The notes under the pieces: model-generated
What the model saw: the letters and a program-made list of their open reading frames with translations, nothing else
Told to the model about the DNA's origin: nothing
Database searches by the model: none
Shown: positions 1 to 8,783 of the stretch, one piece after another
Layout of the letters: every line of letters begins with the position of its first letter
Position numbering within the stretch: position 1 is the stretch's first letter
Translations under genes and position numbers: made by a program
DNA from: Oceanipulchritudo coccoides
Lineage (GTDB): Bacteria; Verrucomicrobiota; Verrucomicrobiia; Opitutales; Oceanipulchritudinaceae
Assembly: GCF_010500615.1 (NCBI RefSeq)
Contig: NZ_JAAGNX010000002.1
Location: 971,444-1,035,443, forward strand
DNA: 64,000 bases
Direction: 5' to 3'

Positions 1-194
1 CTGCCAGCTGTCGACTTGATGGCGGCGTCCTGAATATCATAGGCAAAGACCCGCCCCGTTTCAGAGACCGCCCGGGCAAGGAATTCCGTATCCAGCCCGT
101 TGCCAGCCGTAGCGTCGATAGCCCATGCGCCCGGACGCAGGTAGGAGAGCCATGCCTGTTGGGCAATTTCAGTGAGAGGAGTCATGGGCGGCAT
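1..194 (-). CDS. class I SAM-dependent methyltransferase, MnmM/YtqB-like (partial)
   Basis: Only the N-terminal ~64 residues lie in the window; the gene runs off the left edge. Reading leftwards from an ATG at 194, it shows an aromatic/leucine-rich first helix and then DATAGNGLDTEFLA, the glycine-rich SAM-binding motif I. The next strand ends in VFAYDIQDAAI, whose acidic residue would bind the SAM ribose. The DATxGNGxDTxFLA plus FxYDIQxxAI pattern is that of the YtqB/MnmM group of tRNA wobble-uridine methyltransferases, but other small Rossmann methyltransferases look similar this early. A second in-frame ATG lies at 185. The gene starts 14 bp after the lipoprotein stop, so the two probably share a transcript. 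Family fairly sure, substrate inferred. Confidence 0.6.
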   Translation of the reverse strand, partial: MPPMTPLTEIAQQAWLSYLRPGAWAIDATAGNGLDTEFLARAVSETGRVFAYDIQDAAIKSTAG

Positions 195-208
195 TCGCGG
201 CCGTCCCT

Positions 209-523
209 TTAATCAATCGGGGTGAACTCCCAGCGCTGGTTTTTTTCGCTCCACTTTTGGGATGTGCCCTCGGGCACATACTCAATCTTCTGGGTTTTCG
301 TGTTGAACGCCCTTGTCGGCTCCTTATCCAGCTCAAATTGTTCATCGGCGCGGGCTTGCTTGTTGGCCTCAGTGACGGCGCCAAGATATTCATCGGCCTG
401 AAGCTCACCGCGCAGGAGGGCTCCCGTGGGAGAACTGCGGCGTGGAGTTTCCTCCTCGGGATTTGGAGAGGCGCAACCAATTAGAAAGAGTGGGAGAATC
501 AGGAGAATTAAAACAGCTTTCAT
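209..523 (-). CDS. small lipoprotein of unknown function
   Basis: This 104-residue protein starts with a lysine, a run of about 14 hydrophobic residues and a lipobox LIGC, so it should be lipidated at Cys17 after signal peptidase II cleavage. The mature part is short, hydrophilic and rich in Glu, Lys and Thr, with no motif I recognise. It ends with a W-x6-W pair (QKWSEKNQRWEFTP), a pattern often seen in short verrucomicrobial lipoproteins. It is divergent from aspS and lies 14 bp upstream of the methyltransferase gene. The open frame, lipobox and spacing support a real gene; no function can be assigned. Confidence 0.75.
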   Translation of the reverse strand: MKAVLILLILPLFLIGCASPNPEEETPRRSSPTGALLRGELQADEYLGAVTEANKQARADEQFELDKEPTRAFNTKTQKIEYVPEGTSQKWSEKNQRWEFTPID

Positions 524-654
524 TGACTTAATACCTTAGGCTTTCCCGGGTTGAGGACAACTGCAAAAGGCTTTTGTGTCGGCCGTTGGATAAATTCTTG
601 CCCCCTTGTGCAATTTACTCATCTTCGGGCGTTTCATTTGAACAGCGAAGGATC

Positions 655-2445
655 ATGAAACGCACACATACTTGTAATGCCCTGAGGAAGAACGATGTCG
701 GTAAATCCGTCACCCTGATCGGTTGGGTCGACACATTGCGCGACCACGGCGGAATCCAGTTTGTCGACCTGCGCGACCGGACCGGGCTGACCCAGGTTGT
801 CTTTGATCCGCAACATGCCGCCTTGAAGGAAGACTTGCACCACCTCCGTCACGAATCAGTGATTGAGATCAGTGGAACCGTTTCCGCCCGCGGGGAGGCC
901 GAGACCAATTCCAAATTGCCAACCGGTGAAATCGAGGTCAGCGCGGAGTCGCTGATCATTCACAATACCTCCGAGACCCCGCCATTCCCTCTCGATGACG
1001 AGAAGACCGACAAGGTCAACGAGGACCTGCGCCTGCATTACCGCTACCTCGACCTGCGCCGGCCAAGTATGTACAACAATTTGTTTGTGCGCAGCAAGGC
1101 CTCCAAGGCGACCCGCGATTTTCTTGACGAACAGGAATTCCTTGAGATCGAGACCCCCTGCCTTTTCAAGAGCACCCCCGAAGGCGCGCGCGAGTTTCTT
1201 GTCCCCAGCCGTCTCAATCCAGGCAAGTTCTACGCGCTTGCGCAGAGCCCGCAGCAGTACAAGCAAATGCTCATGGTGGCAGGTGTGGAGCGCTATTACC
1301 AGCTTGCCCGCTGTTTCCGCGACGAGGACCTGCGGGCCGACCGCCAGCCTGAATTTACCCAGATCGACCTCGAGATGTCCTTTATCGACCGTGAGGACAT
1401 GTATGAATTGATCGAAGGCCTCCTCAAGCGGATTTGGAAGGATTGCCTGAATGTCGATATCCCGACCCCGTTTCCCCGGATGTCCTTTGAGGACGCCATG
1501 AACCAGTACGGTGTCGATAAGCCCGATACGCGCTTTGATCTGAAAATTGAGGATTTCTCAGACTGTTTCAAGAAGAGCGGTTTCAAGGTCTTCCAAGGCA
1601 CGATTGCCTCGGGCGGGGTTGTGAAGGCCTTCAATGCGAAAGGCCTCTCGGACGCCACCCAGGGTGAAATGCGAGAGCTCGAAAACACGGCTAAGAGCCT
1701 TGGGGCAAAGGGGTTGGCCTTCATCCGGATCACCGAGGAGGGGGAATGGAAATCACCGATTTTGAAGTTTTTCAGCGAAGAGGAAAAAGCCGAGCTCCAG
1801 GAGCGCCTGAATATTGAAAACGGCGACTTGGTCTTTTTTGGCGCTGCCGAATGGGACCGCACCTGTGCCATTCTTGGCCGCATTCGTCTGGAAGCAGCCC
1901 AGCTGCTCAAGAAGCGCGGACGCCTTTCCATCCCGGACGACCAATACAATTTCCTCTGGGTGATCGAGTTCCCGCTCATGCTCTTTGATGAGGAGGAAGG
2001 CCGCTACATGGCGACGCACCATCCGTTCACCTCCCCGGTTCCGGAGGATATCGAGCTTCTCGATTCCGATCCGAAGGCGGTTCGCGGACAGCACTACGAT
2101 TGCGTCCTCAACGGGATGGAAATCGGCGGCGGATCCATTCGTATCCATCAGCCAGCCCTCCAGAAGAAGGTCTTTGAGGATATTTTGAAGATCCCGGTGG
2201 ATATTGTAGAGGAGCGCTTTGGCTACATGCTCAAGTCCTTCAAGTATGGCGCCCCGCCGCACGGAGGCATTGCCCTTGGCTTGGACCGGATTGTCAGTAT
2301 CTTGACCAATCGGCCCTATATCCGCGATGTCATTGCTTTCCCGAAGACCCAGCGCGGCCAGGATCTCATGAATGATGCTCCCAGCACCGCCACTCCGGCC
2401 CAGTTGCGAGCCCTTCATATTGAGGTCAACGATCTCGAGGACTAG
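655..2445 (+). CDS. aspS: aspartate--tRNA ligase
   Basis: Charges tRNA-Asp with aspartate in the cytoplasm. The 596-residue length fits bacterial AspRS. The N-terminal OB-fold anticodon domain begins MKRTHTCNALRKNDVG and carries GWVDTLRDHGGIQFVDLRDR. The class II core shows motif 2 (CFRDEDLRADRQPEFTQIDL) and motif 3 (GIALGLDRIVSIL), with the bacterial GAD-type insert between them. The C-terminus has the usual RDVIAFPKTQRGQDLMNDAP. The frame is open further upstream from 574, but the ATG at 655 matches where the family starts. A hairpin terminator follows. Whether it also charges tRNA-Asn cannot be told from this window. Confidence 0.97.
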   Translation: MKRTHTCNALRKNDVGKSVTLIGWVDTLRDHGGIQFVDLRDRTGLTQVVFDPQHAALKEDLHHLRHESVIEISGTVSARGEAETNSKLPTGEIEVSAESLIIHNTSETPPFPLDDEKTDKVNEDLRLHYRYLDLRRPSMYNNLFVRSKASKATRDFLDEQEFLEIETPCLFKSTPEGAREFLVPSRLNPGKFYALAQSPQQYKQMLMVAGVERYYQLARCFRDEDLRADRQPEFTQIDLEMSFIDREDMYELIEGLLKRIWKDCLNVDIPTPFPRMSFEDAMNQYGVDKPDTRFDLKIEDFSDCFKKSGFKVFQGTIASGGVVKAFNAKGLSDATQGEMRELENTAKSLGAKGLAFIRITEEGEWKSPILKFFSEEEKAELQERLNIENGDLVFFGAAEWDRTCAILGRIRLEAAQLLKKRGRLSIPDDQYNFLWVIEFPLMLFDEEEGRYMATHHPFTSPVPEDIELLDSDPKAVRGQHYDCVLNGMEIGGGSIRIHQPALQKKVFEDILKIPVDIVEERFGYMLKSFKYGAPPHGGIALGLDRIVSILTNRPYIRDVIAFPKTQRGQDLMNDAPSTATPAQLRALHIEVNDLED

Positions 2446-2472
2446 ACTGAGACCTGCCTGATTCCAATTTAG

Positions 2473-2525
2473 CCGGCTCCCTGCCGTCCCATTCAAGGGA
2501 TTCTTCGCGGGAGGCGGTTTTTTTT
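2473..2525 (+). terminator. rho-independent terminator after aspS
   Basis: An imperfect stem pairs CCGGCTCCCTGC (2473-2484) with GCGGGAGGCGG (2507-2517) through one mismatch and one bulge. The loop itself holds a CCC/GGG mini-stem. Eight T residues follow directly at 2518-2525. Confidence 0.65.
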
Positions 2526-2551
2526 ATCCTGATTTGGAGCTTCGCCTGAAG

Positions 2552-2568
2552 TTGGCATGCCCGTTGCT
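2552..2568 (+). promoter_or_regulatory. sigma-54 (RpoN) type promoter for amtB-glnB
   Basis: TTGGCATGCCCGTTGCT matches the sigma-54 consensus YTGGCACGRNNNTTGCW closely. The invariant GG (2554-2555) and GC (2566-2567) are exactly 10 bases apart. Transcription would begin near 2579, leaving a leader of about 57 nt before the amtB ATG at 2636. Nitrogen-regulated amt/PII genes are classic RpoN/NtrC targets, so position and context agree. No NtrC site was identified by eye. Confidence 0.72.
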
Positions 2569-2635
2569 TAATTTCGGGTGTTCTTTTTTCGAACAACCAA
2601 AGTATCTCCAAATAAAACGAAACAAGGTAAAGGAA

Positions 2636-3991
2636 ATGATTAACAAACGAAAACTTGCAACTTGGGCTCTTCTGCCTGCGTTGATGGTCCTTATGGCGGG
2701 TTCCGCTTTTGGGCAGGAGCTTGCGGTGCCGGAAGTCACCTATGAGACCTACATGGGAACGGCTGCTTCGGCCTTCTTTACAGTCAGCAATTTGTGGCTT
2801 CTGATCGCCGCCGGTCTGGTGTTTATTATGCACCTTGGCTTTGCGACGCTCGAGTCCGGGCTCACCCAGTCCAAGAATACGGTGAATATTCTCTTCAAGA
2901 ATGTCTTCATCATCTGCATGGGTGTGCTGACCTACGCCGTCTGGGGTTTCAATTCAATGTATCCGGGCGATTTCAATGGCTTCTTTGCCATGGGATCCCC
3001 GATTCCGAACAGCTTTAGCGGAGCCGATGTTGTCGCCAACATGACCGGCGAGTACGCTGACTACACTTACTGGACTGACTTTATCTTCCAGGCGATGTTT
3101 GCCGCAACTGCCGCGACCATCGTTTCTGGTGCGGTTGCTGAGCGTATCAAGCTTGGCAGTTTCATGATCGGGGCAACCCTTCTGGTCACTATCTGTTATC
3201 CGATCACGGGTAGCTGGCAGTGGGGCGGAGGCTGGCTCGCAGAGAACGGCTTCTACGATTTTGCCGGTTCATCCCTGGTGCACGCCTTTGGTGGTTTTGC
3301 CGCTTTGGCCGCTGTTATAATTCTCGGAGCTCGTAAGGGCAAGTATCTCGCTGGTGGCAAGATTCGTCCAATTCTTGGCCACAGCATGCCTCTGGCAACG
3401 ATTGGTGTCTTCCTGCTCTTCCTGGGTTGGTTTGGTTTCAATGGGGGTTCCGTCCTCAGTGCAGACCCACAGCTGGTTTCCTTGGTTTTCGTAACGACAG
3501 CCATTGCAGCTGCTGCCGGTGGACTTGTTTCCATCCTCGTGAGCTGGGTTGTTATCAAGAAGCCTGATCTTTCAATGGCCTTGAATGGTATCCTCGCCGG
3601 TCTGGTAGGGATTACTGCCGGTGCCGACTCAATGGGCCCTTGGGCTGCTGTTGCCGTCGGCGGCATTGCCGGTGCAATCGTGGTCTTCGCCATCCTTTTC
3701 TTTGACAAGATCAAGATTGACGACCCGGTTGGTGCTATCTCCGTGCACGGTGTGTGCGGCATGTGGGGCACGATCGCCGTTGGTATCTTCGGTGGTGCAA
3801 GCCTTCTCTGGCAGATTATCGGTACCGTTTCGATCTCGATTTTCGCCTTCGTCACCAGCTTCATCGTCTTCACAGTCGTGAAGTTGATCTTCGGTCTGCG
3901 CGTCAGCGAGGAAGAAGAAGTGGAAGGGCTCGACATTGGCGAGCACGGACAGGAAGCTTATCCGGATTTCCAGGTTGCCAGCAAAGGCTGA
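2636..3991 (+). CDS. amtB: ammonium transporter Amt family
   Basis: Moves ammonium across the inner membrane. The 451-residue protein starts at the ATG at 2636, preceded by AAGGTAAAGGAA. It has a cleavable-looking signal peptide (ALMVLMAGSAFG-Q) followed by a typical multi-helix Amt core. Family signatures are FATLESGLTQSKN near the N-terminus, GSSLVHAFGG with the first pore histidine, and GAISVHGVCGMWGTIAVG with the second. The cytoplasmic tail is acidic (SEEEEVEG). glnB follows 65 bp downstream, the usual amt-PII pairing in which the PII trimer plugs the transporter. The sigma-54 promoter upstream suggests induction under nitrogen limitation. Confidence 0.96.
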   Translation: MINKRKLATWALLPALMVLMAGSAFGQELAVPEVTYETYMGTAASAFFTVSNLWLLIAAGLVFIMHLGFATLESGLTQSKNTVNILFKNVFIICMGVLTYAVWGFNSMYPGDFNGFFAMGSPIPNSFSGADVVANMTGEYADYTYWTDFIFQAMFAATAATIVSGAVAERIKLGSFMIGATLLVTICYPITGSWQWGGGWLAENGFYDFAGSSLVHAFGGFAALAAVIILGARKGKYLAGGKIRPILGHSMPLATIGVFLLFLGWFGFNGGSVLSADPQLVSLVFVTTAIAAAAGGLVSILVSWVVIKKPDLSMALNGILAGLVGITAGADSMGPWAAVAVGGIAGAIVVFAILFFDKIKIDDPVGAISVHGVCGMWGTIAVGIFGGASLLWQIIGTVSISIFAFVTSFIVFTVVKLIFGLRVSEEEEVEGLDIGEHGQEAYPDFQVASKG

Positions 3992-4041
3992 TTCAAGTTA
4001 TGCTTGAGCAATCCATTTAAGTCCATTACTGAAACAATTGA

Positions 4042-4395
<354 letters not shown>

Positions 4396-4426
4396 GGCTC
4401 TCGAGTCTGAATCATCTTATCCAAGT

Positions 4427-4463
4427 CCCGATCCCGCTTGAGCGGGACCGGGGCTTTTTTTTT
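4427..4463 (+). terminator. rho-independent terminator after glnB
   Basis: A 12-bp stem (CCCGATCCCGCT at 4427-4438 with AGCGGGACCGGG at 4441-4452, one mismatch) is followed within two bases by nine T residues. It closes the amtB-glnB unit before valS. Confidence 0.88.
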
Positions 4464-4519
4464 GACTCCGCGCGGGTGGAGGCTTGCTAATACCCGCTTT
4501 TCAAACGAATTACAGAACC

Positions 4520-7282
4520 ATGGCGACAATTGATAAGGCCTATAATGCGCACAGTGTGGAAGATCGCTGGTACAAGCGCTGGGAAGAAAGTGGAGCATTT
4601 CGCGGGGAAGCGCGGGATGATGCCGATCCGTATTGTATAATGATTCCGCCCCCGAATGTGACCGGCATGCTGCACATGGGGCATATCCTGAACAACACCC
4701 TGCAGGATATTTTCATCCGTCGTGCCCGTCTGGAAGGAAAGGCTGCGCTCTGGTTTCCGGGGACGGACCACGCCGGGATTGCCACGCAGACACGTGTCGA
4801 GAAGAAGCTCCGTGAGGAGGGCCTGCACCGCCGTGACCTTGGCCGGGAAAAGTTTGTCGATGAAGTCTGGAAGTGGCGCGACGAGCATGGGGGAATCATT
4901 CTGGGCCAGCTCAGGAAGTTGGGAGCCAGTTGTGACTGGGACCGGACCTCATTCACCCTGGATGAGCACTATTCAAAGGCTGTTTTAACATCCTTTGTGG
5001 AGCTTTACAAACGGGGCTACCTGTATCGCGGTCTGCGGATGAGCAATTGGTGCCCTGTCAGCCAGACGGCTTTGAGCAATGAAGAGGTGATCATGAAGCC
5101 CCAGCGTGGCCTCTTCTACAAGATGCGCTACGAGATTGCGGAGCTCCCGGGCGAGTATGTACAAATTTCGACCACCCGCCCGGAAACAATCATGGGAGAT
5201 GTGGCGGTTGCGGTGCATCCGGATGATGAACGCTACGCCCACCTGGTTGGAAAGCATGTGTGGCGACCCTTCCCGCGCGGGAAAATCCCGATCATCGCGG
5301 ATGAGGCGGTGGAAAAGGACTTTGGAACCGGCGCCTTGAAGGTGACCCCGGCACATGATCCGGTCGATTTTGATATTGGTAAACGCCATGATCTGCCGAT
5401 CGTGGACGTCTTCAACCCCGATGGCACCCTGAATGAACTGGCCGGTGAGCCCTTCGTCGGCATGGACCGTTTCAAGGCGCGCAAGGTCGCGGCCAAGATG
5501 CTCGAGGAGCAGGGCAACCTTGTTGAGACTGAGCCCTACGAGAACAATGTCGGCTATTCCGAGCGGGCGGATGTCCCGGTCGAACCGCGCCTGACGATGC
5601 AGTGGTGGCTGCGCTATCCGAAGGTGGCGGAGGCCAAGCAGGCGGTCCTGAAAGGCCACATTAAATTCCATCCGAAACGCTGGGAGAAGACCTACCTGCA
5701 CTGGCTGGAAACGATGGAGCGGGACAAGATTGACTGGTGTATCAGTCGCCAGCTCTGGTGGGGTCACCGGATTCCCGTGTGGTACAGGAAGGGGCTTTCG
5801 CGCGATCAACTGGATTTTGAGAATCCCGATCATGTCCACGTCTCGGTCGAGGGTCCGTCGGATTCGGAGAACTGGGAACAGGAAGAGGATGTTCTGGACA
5901 CCTGGGCCTCCTCGTGGCTCTGGCCTTTCGCCAATTTTGGCTGGCCGGATGGCAAAGGGGAGAAAGCCCGTGAACTGTCCTATTTTTATCCGACGCAAAC
6001 CCTCGTGACAGGATTTGACATTATTTTCCTCTGGGTGGCCCGGATGGTCATGGCGGGGCTTGAATTCATGGGTGATTCCAAGGAGTCCCTGACCGATGAG
6101 GAAATCGCCGAGCGAATCCCCTTCAGCAACGTTTACATCACCGGCCTGATCCGCGACGAGAAGGGGCGAAAAATGTCCAAGAGTCTTGGGAATTCGCCGG
6201 ATCCGCTGGATTTGATCAAGCGTTTCGGGGCCGATGGCATGCGTTTCGGGATCGTCAATATCGCTCCGAGTGGACAGGACATCCTTTTCAGTGAGGACCG
6301 GATCGAAGTCGGCCGCAATTTCTGTAATAAGCTCTGGAATGCCGCCCGATTCCGTCAGATGAGCGGTGAAATTGCCGATAATTCATCGGAATCAGCGATT
6401 CTGAAGCGGATTGAACCGGCACGGTTGTCGGCTTACGACAAGTGGATCCTGAGCCGGTTGGTGGACGTGACCGCGGAAATTGAGCGCTGCTTTGAGCGAT
6501 ACGAGATACACGCCTATCCGCACGGCCTGTATGAATTTTTCTGGAGTGATTATTGCGACTGGTATGTGGAAGCCTCCAAGTCGCGGATGAAGGACGAGGC
6601 CACCAAGGGAACAGTCCTTGCCGTGCAGGATCTCGTCATGCGGCAGGTGCTTTTGCTCCTACAGCCGATTATTCCCTTTATCACCGAGGAGCTGTGGCAG
6701 GGACTGGGCTACGCTGCTGCTGAATCGGCCCTTTTGCAGGATTCCAAGTTGCTGAAATCCAGCGAGTTAAAGAACTTGATTGAAGCTGCCGCCGGGGCCT
6801 TTGAATCGTCCTCCAGCGAGGAAATTGAAGCCGTAAAGGAATTGATAACCCGCATTCGCGCAATGAAGGCCGAGTACAACGTCGCCAGCCGGCGGGATGT
6901 TCCCTTCTTCATTCTTCCAGATAAAGCGGCCAGTGAGGTGATTTCCGGGCACTCGGAAACAATTCTCACCCTGGCGCAGATCCAATCCCTTGAAGTGGTC
7001 GAAACGCGCCCGGAAGGCATGCCGGCGGGCGTAACCCACTTGGGAACCGCCTTTCTGGACCTGGCCCATTCGATTGATGTCGCGGCTGAGCGGGAGCGGC
7101 TTGAGAAGGAATTGGCCAAGCTCGAAAAGGGTATCAAGGCCGGTGAAGCCAAGCTGAATAACCCGAAGTTTGTCGATAATGCCCCGGAGGCCGTTGTCGC
7201 GGGGGCTAAGCAACAGCTTCAGGCAACCAAGGGGCGATTTGAGGAAATACAAAACCTCCTCAAGAACTTGCCAATGAGCTGA
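4520..7282 (+). CDS. valS: valine--tRNA ligase
   Basis: Charges tRNA-Val with valine; cytoplasmic class I synthetase of 920 residues, normal for the bacterial family. The signature PPPNVTGMLHMGHI holds the HIGH-like HMGH at residues 52-55, and GRKMSKSLGN gives KMSKS at residues 551-555. The editing (CP1) domain lies between them (STTRPETIMGDVAVAVHP). The C-terminus is the expected tRNA-binding coiled coil (AERERLEKELAKLEKGIKAG). The frame is open from 4484, but the ATG at 4520 starts with the family-like MATIDKAYNA. It stands alone between the glnB terminator and the cysteine-rich gene. Confidence 0.97.
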   Translation: MATIDKAYNAHSVEDRWYKRWEESGAFRGEARDDADPYCIMIPPPNVTGMLHMGHILNNTLQDIFIRRARLEGKAALWFPGTDHAGIATQTRVEKKLREEGLHRRDLGREKFVDEVWKWRDEHGGIILGQLRKLGASCDWDRTSFTLDEHYSKAVLTSFVELYKRGYLYRGLRMSNWCPVSQTALSNEEVIMKPQRGLFYKMRYEIAELPGEYVQISTTRPETIMGDVAVAVHPDDERYAHLVGKHVWRPFPRGKIPIIADEAVEKDFGTGALKVTPAHDPVDFDIGKRHDLPIVDVFNPDGTLNELAGEPFVGMDRFKARKVAAKMLEEQGNLVETEPYENNVGYSERADVPVEPRLTMQWWLRYPKVAEAKQAVLKGHIKFHPKRWEKTYLHWLETMERDKIDWCISRQLWWGHRIPVWYRKGLSRDQLDFENPDHVHVSVEGPSDSENWEQEEDVLDTWASSWLWPFANFGWPDGKGEKARELSYFYPTQTLVTGFDIIFLWVARMVMAGLEFMGDSKESLTDEEIAERIPFSNVYITGLIRDEKGRKMSKSLGNSPDPLDLIKRFGADGMRFGIVNIAPSGQDILFSEDRIEVGRNFCNKLWNAARFRQMSGEIADNSSESAILKRIEPARLSAYDKWILSRLVDVTAEIERCFERYEIHAYPHGLYEFFWSDYCDWYVEASKSRMKDEATKGTVLAVQDLVMRQVLLLLQPIIPFITEELWQGLGYAAAESALLQDSKLLKSSELKNLIEAAAGAFESSSSEEIEAVKELITRIRAMKAEYNVASRRDVPFFILPDKAASEVISGHSETILTLAQIQSLEVVETRPEGMPAGVTHLGTAFLDLAHSIDVAAERERLEKELAKLEKGIKAGEAKLNNPKFVDNAPEAVVAGAKQQLQATKGRFEEIQNLLKNLPMS

Positions 7283-7312
7283 ATTGATGAATCTTATTAT
7301 TTCTTGGAATAA

Positions 7313-7332
7313 AGAAGCGGGTTTACGCTTCT
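7313..7332 (+). other. small hairpin in the valS-7371 gap
   Basis: AGAAGCG (7313-7319) and CGCTTCT (7326-7332) form a perfect 7-bp stem with a GGTTTA loop. No T run follows, so it is either a weak valS terminator or a leader structure of the next gene. Confidence 0.3.
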
Positions 7333-7370
7333 CATGAGTCCATAGCTAAAATTCAAATCAAATCATATAT

Positions 7371-7664
7371 ATGAAAAAGTTCCTTCTTATTACTGTTCTC
7401 GGATTATTCTTTGCCGCTGGTAGCGCTTTCGCTCACTGTGGCGCCTGTGGTGCTGGCGATGCCGCCCATGCTGACAAAGCCGACAAGGCTGCTTGCAAGG
7501 CTGAGTGTGCCAAGGAGTGCTGTGGCAAGGAAAAGGCCAAGTGCGAGTCAGAATGCAAAAAGTCCTGCTGTGCCAAGGAAAAGGCTGAAAAAGCAGCTGA
7601 CGACACTGCCGCTACCAAAGCCGGTGCTTGCTGTGCAGCCAAGAAGGCTGCCAAGCCTGCTTGA
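7371..7664 (+). CDS. small secreted cysteine-rich protein
   Basis: This 97-residue protein has a clear signal peptide (MKKFLLITVLGLFFAAGSAFA). The mature part of about 76 residues is built almost only from Ala, Lys, Cys, Glu and Asp. It contains twelve cysteines, in CGACG, ECCGKEK, CESECKKSCCAKEK and GACCAAK, so CC pairs recur three times. The Cys spacing and charge suggest a periplasmic metal-binding or redox protein, but no catalytic motif is visible and the repetitive make-up makes homology unreliable. It is monocistronic: 88 bp after valS and followed by a strong terminator. Real gene likely; function unknown. Confidence 0.78.
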   Translation: MKKFLLITVLGLFFAAGSAFAHCGACGAGDAAHADKADKAACKAECAKECCGKEKAKCESECKKSCCAKEKAEKAADDTAATKAGACCAAKKAAKPA

Positions 7665-7694
7665 GGCCTGGTTTAGCGCTTACATTATTTACCG

Positions 7695-7728
7695 ACCGGT
7701 TTCGCCTTGTGCGAAGCCGGTTTTTTTT
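7695..7728 (+). terminator. rho-independent terminator of the cysteine-rich gene
   Basis: An 11-bp stem (ACCGGTTTCGC with GCGAAGCCGGT, one G-T pair) and a 5-base loop are followed by a run of T residues to 7728. Confidence 0.88.
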
Positions 7729-7789
7729 ATGGGCAAATTCTTCCATTCCCTGCTTTTCAGGGCTGGTGTCGCCTGTATAAACTAGGCTC

Positions 7790-8710
7790 ATGATCGAGGG
7801 TGGAGAACTTTGTCCCGCAAGACCGGAGGAGCGGATCAGTTTTTGGGATACTCATGTCCACTGCTATCCTCCCGAAGTCATTGCTGATCCGGTGGCCTGG
7901 GCGCGTGCTCATGGCGAGCCGCATTGGGAGAGGCTGGTGACGGATGGTCCGCAGGGCTGGGCCGATCCTGAGGGGCTCCTGCGCGCCATGGATGCCGCCA
8001 GCGTGGAAAAGGTGCTCCTTCAGGCATGGTATTGGGAGAATCCCAGCACAGCGGAGTTACAGAATTCGTGGCACGCGGAATGGATGCAACGGTATCCTGA
8101 CCGTTTTGCCGCCTGCGCCGCCTTGCATCCAGGGCTACACGACTTGGAAGGCGCCCTCCAATCCGCGAAAGAGTGGGGCGCCTGCGCTGTGGGCGAATGC
8201 CTGCCTCAGGTTCAGTCGCCGGATGGTTGGAAGCATCCCGGATGGGAGACAATCCTTGAGTGGACAACTGCACAGGGGTGGCCCTTCTGCCTGCATTTGA
8301 CGGAGCCTGCCGGGCATGACTATCCCGGTCGTGTTGAGACGCCTCTGATGGAAGCAGTCGCCCTCTTTGAAAAGCATCCTGCTCAGAAGTGGCTTTGTGC
8401 GCACTGGGGTGGGGGCCTGCCCTTTCATTCCTTGAATCGACGGGTTAAAAAGGCCCTCAAGAATGTCTGGTTCGATACTGCCGCAAGCCCCCTTTTATAT
8501 GATTCCCGTATTTGGCGTCTCGTATGCGATCTCATCGGACCGGAAAGAATCCTTTTCGGATCAGATTTTCCCCTGCGGGTTTATCCTCGCAAGCAAACCC
8601 TTCCCAGCTGGGATTTGCTCCTCGAGGAATTTAGCCAGAGCGGACTCAGCGTTGATGAGCAAAGGCTTATCAGCCGGGATAACATGGCCAGGCTCTTTAA
8701 GCTCGGGTAA
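7790..8710 (+). CDS. metal-dependent amidohydrolase (amidohydrolase-2 family)
   Basis: A 306-residue TIM-barrel hydrolase. The N-terminal metal-binding motif is DTHVHCYPPEV, with the two histidines. Later strands carry FCLHLTEP and WLCAHWGGGLPF, each with a metal-ligand-type histidine, and the final strand gives ILFGSDFPLR with the catalytic aspartate. It ends DNMARLFKLG, the normal family finish. Relatives act as decarboxylases or lactone/amide hydrolases, and the substrate cannot be told from sequence. It lies 73 bp upstream of kdsB in the same direction, possibly cotranscribed but without a functional link that I can see. Confidence 0.85.
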   Translation: MIEGGELCPARPEERISFWDTHVHCYPPEVIADPVAWARAHGEPHWERLVTDGPQGWADPEGLLRAMDAASVEKVLLQAWYWENPSTAELQNSWHAEWMQRYPDRFAACAALHPGLHDLEGALQSAKEWGACAVGECLPQVQSPDGWKHPGWETILEWTTAQGWPFCLHLTEPAGHDYPGRVETPLMEAVALFEKHPAQKWLCAHWGGGLPFHSLNRRVKKALKNVWFDTAASPLLYDSRIWRLVCDLIGPERILFGSDFPLRVYPRKQTLPSWDLLLEEFSQSGLSVDEQRLISRDNMARLFKLG

Positions 8711-8783
8711 GTTTGATCAATATCGCCGTCTCCGGCTTTTCCCATTCTTGACCTGCGGAGTTCCCGGACTATGACCTTTGAGC

